A stretch of 5,668 nucleotides of DNA from an uncultured Eubacteriales bacterium (GTDB lineage Bacteria; Bacillota; Clostridia; Christensenellales; Borkfalkiaceae): NCBI GenBank assembly GCA_902797515.1, contig CADBSX010000233.1:1-5668 (forward strand). The letters are read 5' to 3'. Shown here in pieces: positions 1 to 5,668 of the stretch. Position 1 is the stretch's first letter. Every line of letters begins with the position of its first letter. Position numbers and translations under genes: made by a program. The notes beneath the pieces were generated by a model. It was not told where the DNA came from. It saw only the letters and a program-made list of their open reading frames with translations, and searched no databases.

Positions 1-1112
1 AATAACGCCCCAAGATAAATCGGGAATATTTCCATACCGAATATCTGCCCTAAAAATCCGCAGAGCGCGGGCATGATCATTATCGAAATGCTCGAAAGCG
101 CGCCGTGAAAGCCGATAAGCGACGGCGAATTTTCTTTGCCGAAACATATCGGCGTAAGATACGTCATATTCGGAAATAACGGTCCGTTGCCTAAACCGAC
201 GAGGAAAAATCCCGCCGCGGACAGTATTTCAAAGCCAGAAAACGCTATTATAAGTATCGCCGCGCCGACGAGAAACTGCCCTATAAATATAACGCTTTGC
301 GGGCGCAGTTTTTTCGCGACGAGCCCCGAAATAAATCTGCCGACGGTCATCCCTACGTAATAAAAAGTTATCACTCTCGCCGCCGCGTCCGCGAGAAAAC
401 CTTTCTTTTCGACGAGATAGGTCGCGCCCCATACGCCGCAGGTAAACTCTATCGCGCAGGAAGATATAAGGATAAACCAAAATATCTTCGCGCCCTTTAT
501 CTTTACTATCTCGCTTATTTTGAGTACTTTATCGGGCTTATATTCTTTCTTTTCTTCGGCGGTGTTCGCCCTCTTCCATAAAGGCAGCGAACAAAGCAGG
601 ATAACGGTTATAAAAACCTGAATCGCGAAAGCGATTTTAAAGCCGCCGCGCCAACCGTATTCGCTCTCTAAAACGAGAGAAAGAATATACGGACTGACGG
701 TAACTCCTACGCCGTAAAAACAGTGCAGAAAACTCATTTGACGCGCCGAATAGTGAAGGGCGACGTAGTTATTGAGCGACGAATCTATCGCGCCCGCGCC
801 GAGACCTAAAGGTACGGAAAAAAGAAGGATAAACGCGAAGTTTTCGGAAAAAGCGAAACCGATTATCCCTACCGCCGTAAGCGCGGTGCTTACGAGCGTT
901 ATTCCGCCCGCGCCGAATTTCGCGGTCAGTCTCGCGCTCAATAAACTCGACAAAAACGTGCCCGTAAAAACTATTACGGAAACGAAACTTTCAAACGAAA
1001 ACGGAAGGTCTAATTCCGCGTATATTTTCGGCCAAGCCGTTCCGACGAGCGAATCGGGAATACCGAGCCCGATAAACGCAACGTATATTACGATAAGAAG
1101 TAAAAAAGTCAT
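1..1112 (-). CDS. MFS transporter, FucP/YbjJ-like, 3' end outside the window
   Basis: This is a polytopic inner-membrane secondary transporter; the substrate cannot be told from sequence. The reading frame is open for 370 codons and leaves the window at its left edge, so perhaps 30-40 C-terminal residues are missing if it has the usual length of about 400. Hydrophobic segments occur near residues 2-20, 42-60, 70-88, 92-110, 132-150 and 158-178. A charged cytoplasmic loop follows (about 179-208, rich in Lys and Glu), then a second hydrophobic half (about 209-228, 245-264, 274-292, 296-314, 333-352, 356 onward). This is the MFS 6+6 layout. The N-terminal GLGIPDSLVGTAWP (15-28) and the GLGAGAIDSSLNNY (103-116) and LHCFYGVG (129-136) segments resemble bacterial fucose-permease-like MFS proteins, from memory of the family. 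The ATG at 1112 is the first possible start after an in-frame TGA at 1130-1128. No good Shine-Dalgarno or promoter is visible. It lies beyond the hydrogenase operon's terminator, so it is probably a separate unit. Confidence 0.88.
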   Translation of the reverse strand, partial: MTFLLLIVIYVAFIGLGIPDSLVGTAWPKIYAELDLPFSFESFVSVIVFTGTFLSSLLSARLTAKFGAGGITLVSTALTAVGIIGFAFSENFAFILLFSVPLGLGAGAIDSSLNNYVALHYSARQMSFLHCFYGVGVTVSPYILSLVLESEYGWRGGFKIAFAIQVFITVILLCSLPLWKRANTAEEKKEYKPDKVLKISEIVKIKGAKIFWFILISSCAIEFTCGVWGATYLVEKKGFLADAAARVITFYYVGMTVGRFISGLVAKKLRPQSVIFIGQFLVGAAILIIAFSGFEILSAAGFFLVGLGNGPLFPNMTYLTPICFGKENSPSLIGFHGALSSISIMIMPALCGFLGQIFGMEIFPIYLGAL

Positions 1113-1145
1113 TTTTGCAAAACAAAGTCAAATCCGAGTTCGACG

Positions 1146-1176
1146 AATAATATAAACGGGGGCTTTTAAGCCCCCG
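1146..1176 (-). terminator. Intrinsic terminator of the hydCBA operon
   Basis: Read on the minus strand, CGGGGGC (1176-1170), the 6-nt loop TTAAAA and GCCCCCG (1163-1157) form a perfect 7-bp GC-rich hairpin. It is followed directly by the T-rich tail TTTATATTATT (1156-1146). The hairpin starts 83 nt past the hydA stop codon and ends before the MFS start at 1112, so it fits the end of the hydrogenase transcript. The plus-strand side has no T tract, so it should work only for minus-strand transcription. The short stretch between the hydA stop and the hairpin shows no gene. Confidence 0.88.
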
Positions 1177-1259
1177 CTTGCATTTGTATGCCCGAACCTC
1201 GCCTTTTCTTTCGTCCGTTTCGGAATAATAAAGGCAGGTCCTGAATAACGAGAAAAATA

Positions 1260-3029
1260 TCAGTCGAACTTTTCCCTGTGCTCGTTATAAGTGGTGTGAA
1301 GAAGTTCGTGCGCCCTGTGCGAGTTCGGCTCGCCGAGATAATCCTTGTATAACTGTATTATCTGCGGATTGTTATGCGAACATCTCTCTTTCTTCATAGT
1401 GTCCTCTTTATAAAGCGCCTGCGCTCTCTTTTCTTTGTAAGTGTCGAGTATGTCCGCGCCTTCGTTCGGAAGGAAACAGGGCTTTACGTACGGCTGTCCG
1501 CCGCCCGCGATACATCCGCCCGGGCAGCCCATTATCTCTATGAATTGATATTCGCTCTTGCCTTCTCTTATTTTATCGAGCAGAACTTTCGCGTTCTTCA
1601 TTCCGTGCGCGACGGCGACTTTCACGGTCTTGCCCGCAAATTCGTAAGTCGCCTCTTTTATTCCCTCGAAACCTCTTACCGCGGTGAGTTCGACGTGTTC
1701 GAGTTCCTTGCCCGTGAGAGCGTGAGCCGCGGTACGGAGAGCCGCCTCCATAACGCCGCCCGTGACGCCGAATATGACGCCCGCGCCCGTATAGTCGCCG
1801 ACTATGTCGTTATCGAATTCCTCGTCGGGAAGTTTCGTAAACGTTATGCCCGAACGCCTTATAAGTTTGCCGAGTTCCCTCGTGGTTATTACGGCGTCAA
1901 CGTCGCAAAGTCCGTCTTTGTTCTTCATTTCCGGTCTTTGCCTTTCGTATTTCTTCGCGGTGCAAGGCATCACGGAAACGACGAACATATCTTTCGGATC
2001 TATGCCGTTCTTCTCGCAGTAATAACTTTTCAGTATCGCGCCGAACATTTCGTGCGGGGACTTGCAGGAAGAAAGATGCGGGATCATATCGGGATAATTG
2101 TATTCGCAGTAGTTTATCCAGCCCGGAGAACACGAAGTTATCATAGGAAGCACGCCGCCGTTTTTGATCCTGCCTAAAAGTTCGGTCGCCTCTTCCATAA
2201 TGGTGAGATCCGCGCCGAAGTTGGTGTCGAATACCTTTTTAAAGCCGAGGCGTTTAAGCGCCGCGACCATTTTGCCCGTAGCGAGAGTTCCGATAGGCAT
2301 ACCGAATTCTTCGCCGATAGCCGCTCTCACCGCGGGAGCGGTCTGTACGACCACGTATTTGCCCGCTTTCATAGCCGCGTCTATCTTGTCTATATCGGAA
2401 ACTTCCATAAGCGCGCCCGTAGGACATACGCTTACGCACTGACCGCAGAGGATACAGGGAGAGTTCGCGAAACTTCTGTTCTCGGCGGGAGCGACGATGG
2501 TATTGAAACCGCGCCTCTCGAAACCGAGGATGCCGAGACCGTGAGCGTTCTTGCACCTTTCGATACATCTTCCGCAAAGCACGCACTTCGACGTGTCTCT
2601 CTTTATCGAAGGAGTGAGCATATCGACGGTGGTCGGCGTTTTCGCGCCTTCGTACATGCCTTCTCTCGCGCCGGTAAGCTGCGCCACGTGCAAAAGTTCG
2701 CACTTGCCGTTCTTATCGCACTGCTGGCAGTTTTTGTTGTGGTTGGAAAGAAGAAGTTCGACCGACGTTCTTCTCGCGGCTACTGCTTTCGGCGAAGAAA
2801 TGGTTATTTCCATACCTTCCGCGACGGGATAAACGCAGGACGCGACGAGACCTCTCGCGCCCGTAGCCTCTACAAGACAAACGCGGCACGAGGCTTTGGA
2901 ACACTCGCCATGATTGAACGCGCAAAGGGACGGGATCTCGAATCCGCACTCTTTCGCCGCGTCGAGAATAGTCATGCCCGCTTCTACCTGAAAGGGAATT
3001 CCCTCTATTTTTATATTGACTTTCGACAT
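1260..3029 (-). CDS. hydA: [FeFe] hydrogenase catalytic subunit HydA (HndD-like, trimeric bifurcating type)
   Basis: This cytoplasmic subunit reduces protons or oxidises H2 at the H-cluster, taking electrons from the HydB/HydC module. The product has 589 residues. Fe-S sites in order: an N-terminal [2Fe-2S] domain (Cys36, Cys48, Cys51, Cys65), a His-ligated cluster motif (His97, Cys101, Cys104, Cys110) and two [4Fe-4S] ferredoxin motifs (Cys149/152/155/159 and Cys192/195/198/202). The H-cluster domain has L1 TSCSPGW (298-304), L2 MPCTAKKYE (354-362) and L3 EIMGCPGGCIAGGGQP (498-513). The end is the small-subunit-like tail with SHNNP and AHELLHTTY (about 530-582). L1 differs from the textbook TSCCPxW. 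It lacks the C-terminal [2Fe-2S] extension described for Thermotoga HydA and is close to HndD in length. I chose ATG 3029: GAGGAG (3042-3037) sits 7 nt upstream, whereas an upstream TTG at 3044 would place this site inside the gene. It is the last gene of the operon. Confidence 0.97.
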   Translation of the reverse strand: MSKVNIKIEGIPFQVEAGMTILDAAKECGFEIPSLCAFNHGECSKASCRVCLVEATGARGLVASCVYPVAEGMEITISSPKAVAARRTSVELLLSNHNKNCQQCDKNGKCELLHVAQLTGAREGMYEGAKTPTTVDMLTPSIKRDTSKCVLCGRCIERCKNAHGLGILGFERRGFNTIVAPAENRSFANSPCILCGQCVSVCPTGALMEVSDIDKIDAAMKAGKYVVVQTAPAVRAAIGEEFGMPIGTLATGKMVAALKRLGFKKVFDTNFGADLTIMEEATELLGRIKNGGVLPMITSCSPGWINYCEYNYPDMIPHLSSCKSPHEMFGAILKSYYCEKNGIDPKDMFVVSVMPCTAKKYERQRPEMKNKDGLCDVDAVITTRELGKLIRRSGITFTKLPDEEFDNDIVGDYTGAGVIFGVTGGVMEAALRTAAHALTGKELEHVELTAVRGFEGIKEATYEFAGKTVKVAVAHGMKNAKVLLDKIREGKSEYQFIEIMGCPGGCIAGGGQPYVKPCFLPNEGADILDTYKEKRAQALYKEDTMKKERCSHNNPQIIQLYKDYLGEPNSHRAHELLHTTYNEHREKFD

Positions 3030-3036
3030 ATTATCT

Positions 3037-3042
3037 CTCCTC
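3037..3042 (-). promoter_or_regulatory. Ribosome binding site that decides the hydA start
   Basis: GAGGAG on the minus strand lies 7 nt before the ATG at 3029, in the 15-nt gap after the hydB stop codon. The same frame can be opened 15 bases earlier by TTG at 3044, adding five residues (MRRDN). That reading would turn the Shine-Dalgarno itself into codons and leave the TTG without an equally good site, so the ATG is preferred. Confidence 0.85.
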
Positions 3043-3044
3043 AA

Positions 3045-4906
<1,862 letters not shown>

Positions 4907-4910
<4 letters not shown>

Positions 4911-5395
4911 AATTTCTCAGCCTCCGCTCTGTACTCTTCGATAAGTTTCGGCACCGCGTCAACCGACATCTTCGGATAGACCTTGCCGTTTATCTGTACG
5001 GCGGGCGCGATACCGCACGCGCCTATGCACCGAAGCGCGTCGAGAGTGAAAAGTCCGTCCGCGCTCGTCTCGCCCGCTTTGATGCCGAGAATTTCCGAGA
5101 ACTTGTCGATAACGTTCTGCGCGCCTTTTACGTAACAAGCCGTGCCGAGGCAGCATCCTATGACGACTTTCCCCTTCGGTTTCAAAGAGAAAAACGAATA
5201 GAACGTGACTACGCCGTAAATCTCCGCAACGGATATGCCCGTCCTCGCTGAAACGATCTCCTGAACTTCGAGAGGAATATATCCGTATTCCTTCTGTATG
5301 TCGCTCAGGATCATCATAAGCGGAGTGGTCTCTTCCGCGTACCTGTCGCAGATAGCGTTGATCTGCTTCACCGCCGCTTCCTGTAAATGAGCCAT
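4907..5395 (-). CDS. hydC: Bifurcating [FeFe] hydrogenase NuoE-like subunit HydC (HndA-like)
   Basis: This small electron-transfer subunit of the trimeric hydrogenase is homologous to the 24-kDa NuoE subunit of complex I, and its cluster should sit near the FMN of HydB. The product has 162 residues, the usual length for the family. A helical N-terminal domain (about 1-72, including the conserved-looking GYIPLEVQ and ISVAEIYGVVTFYSFF) is followed by a thioredoxin-like [2Fe-2S] domain. Its four cluster cysteines are Cys82-x4-Cys87 (in CLGTACYVKGA) and Cys123-x3-Cys127 (in CIGACGIAP). Cys81 directly precedes the first ligand. The start is ATG 5395, with a strong AAGGAGG 5 nt upstream. It is the first gene of the operon and its TGA overlaps the hydB ATG by 4 bases. 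By itself NuoE/HndA also fits formate dehydrogenase or NADH dehydrogenase modules; the downstream hydA settles the assignment. Confidence 0.95.
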
Positions 5396-5400
5396 AAAGC

Positions 5401-5407
5401 CCTCCTT
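5401..5407 (-). promoter_or_regulatory. Strong Shine-Dalgarno of hydC
   Basis: AAGGAGG on the minus strand lies 5 nt before the hydC ATG at 5395. It is a near-perfect match to the 16S anti-Shine-Dalgarno sequence and fits high expression of the hydrogenase. It directly follows an AT-only stretch that can pair weakly with the leader repeats upstream. Confidence 0.88.
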
Positions 5408-5430
5408 ATATAGTAAAAATTTTTATATTG

Positions 5431-5464
5431 ACTATAACTATTATAAAACTATAACTATTATAAA
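5431..5464 (-). repeat. Two perfect tandem copies of a 17-bp AT-rich unit in the hydC leader
   Basis: On the plus strand the unit ACTATAACTATTATAAA occurs at 5431-5447 and again, base for base, at 5448-5464 with no spacer. On the transcribed minus strand each copy reads TTTATAATAGTTATAGT. If transcription starts where the promoter predicts, both copies lie in the 5' leader, about 25-58 nt after the start. TATAGT in either copy can pair with ACTATA (5414-5409) just before the Shine-Dalgarno. Whether this is an operator, an RNA element or a chance duplication cannot be told. Confidence 0.9.
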
Positions 5465-5494
5465 TATAATATTACAGCAAATCACACGATTAAC

Positions 5495-5523
5495 ATTATA
5501 CTATATTTAAAACTCGGTGTCAA
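5495..5523 (-). promoter_or_regulatory. Consensus housekeeping (sigma-A/sigma-70) promoter of hydCBA
   Basis: On the minus strand a perfect -35 TTGACA (5523-5518) and a perfect -10 TATAAT (5500-5495) are separated by exactly 17 nt. Transcription should begin near 5488-5486, giving a leader of about 90 nt before hydC. No extended -10 TG is present. This is the best promoter in the window and the only convincing one for the operon. Confidence 0.9.
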
Positions 5524-5563
5524 TCCTATGATTTCGATTTTCCGAGATTTCAGTAAATTTTTC

Positions 5564-5581
5564 TTTCGGAAAAGTCCGAAA
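5564..5581. repeat. 7-bp inverted repeat TTTCGGA-N4-TCCGAAA
   Basis: TTTCGGA (5564-5570), a 4-nt spacer AAAG and TCCGAAA (5575-5581) form a perfect inverted repeat about 40 bp upstream of the -35 box. The related octamer TCGGAAAA/TTTTCCGA also occurs at 5538-5545 and 5626-5633. It could be a protein-binding site or a small hairpin; no function is assigned. Confidence 0.6.
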
Positions 5582-5594
5582 ACGCTTCTATTTA

Positions 5595-5612
5595 AGTTAG
5601 CAATGGCTAACT
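5595..5612. repeat. 7-bp inverted repeat AGTTAGC-N4-GCTAACT, possible operator
   Basis: AGTTAGC (5595-5601), spacer AATG and GCTAACT (5606-5612) form a perfect 18-bp interrupted palindrome about 70 bp upstream of the hydCBA -35 box. Its size and symmetry suit a dimeric regulator. The TTAG...CTAA arms recall binding sites of DtxR-family metal regulators, but the spacing differs from the classical box, so this link is speculative. No T tract follows it on either strand, which argues against a terminator. Confidence 0.55.
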
Positions 5613-5629
5613 AATGGTGTTCCGGTCGG

Positions 5630-5656
5630 AAAAATAAGAGAGGGGGCGGTCGCCCC
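5630..5656 (-). terminator. Probable intrinsic terminator of a gene beyond the right edge
   Basis: Read on the minus strand, GGGGC (5656-5652), loop GACC and GCCCC (5647-5643) form a 5-bp GC stem. It is followed by CTCTCTTATTTTT with a run of five T at 5634-5630. The T run is somewhat far from the stem, so efficiency is uncertain. It would separate an upstream minus-strand gene, not visible here, from the hydrogenase promoter. From here to the hydC start no coding region is apparent. Confidence 0.5.
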
Positions 5657-5668
5657 AGCCCTTTCCGT

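Noticed and set aside
772..1155. A 127-codon plus-strand frame, and shorter frames at 136-581, in the left part
   Set aside because: They are antisense or frame-shifted shadows of the MFS transporter, whose minus-strand frame is open through the whole stretch and shows clear membrane segments.
1374..2177. A 267-codon plus-strand open frame antisense to hydA, and others opposite hydB (e.g. 4020-4562)
   Set aside because: They lie wholly opposite genes whose Fe-S motifs prove the minus-strand frame. Their products are Arg/Ser/Tyr-rich with no recognisable domain, as expected from the codon bias of the real genes.
5440..5462. Additional -10 boxes (TATAAT) in each tandem repeat
   Set aside because: No acceptable -35 lies 16-18 nt upstream of either copy (GTGATT and TATTTA at best), and such hexamers are expected in this AT-rich stretch.
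5479..5496. Possible Rex (NADH-sensing repressor) site next to the transcription start
   Set aside because: One arm (ATGTTAA on the minus strand) matches the Rex half-site well, but the other arm (GTGATTT) matches only 2 of 7 positions, so there is no palindrome.
5620..5631. Short palindrome TTCCG-GT-CGGAA
   Set aside because: Arms of 5 bp with a 2-base centre are too short to call as a site on their own, although it shares the CGGAA core with the neighbouring repeats.

Overview
The window carries one complete three-gene operon for a trimeric, NuoE/NuoF-linked [FeFe] hydrogenase of the electron-bifurcating type (HydABC/Hnd family), plus the 5' end of a major facilitator superfamily (MFS) transporter. 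All four genes lie on the minus strand. The enzyme type, the strong Shine-Dalgarno sites and the consensus housekeeping promoter suggest a strictly anaerobic, fermentative bacterium, most likely of the Firmicutes/Clostridia. The genes are moderately GC-rich and the operon leader is very AT-rich. No rRNA or other taxonomic marker is present, so the lineage is an inference.

Layout from right to left, which is the direction of transcription. Positions 5668-5396 are non-coding: a GC hairpin with a T tract (probable terminator of a gene outside the window), several short inverted repeats, a consensus promoter (TTGACA, 17-base spacer, TATAAT) and a roughly 90-nt AT-rich leader holding two perfect tandem copies of a 17-bp unit. 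Then come hydC (5395-4907), hydB (4910-3045, overlapping hydC by 4 bases) and hydA (3029-1260, 15 bases after hydB). A strong intrinsic terminator follows at about 1176-1146. After it an MFS transporter starts at 1112 and runs off the left edge; 370 codons are visible.

How the genes work together (family knowledge applied to visible motifs): HydB should bind NAD(H) and FMN and carry several Fe-S clusters, HydC should add one thioredoxin-like [2Fe-2S] cluster, and HydA carries an Fe-S relay and the H-cluster. Such complexes couple NADH and reduced ferredoxin oxidation to H2 production, or the reverse. The H-cluster maturases HydE, HydF and HydG are not in the window, so they must be encoded elsewhere.

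Nothing here is clearly a new system. The points most worth checking are the 17-bp tandem repeat in the transcribed leader, the non-textbook first H-cluster motif (TSCSPGW), the extra Cys-x2-Cys at the HydB N-terminus, and the 7-bp inverted repeat upstream of the promoter.
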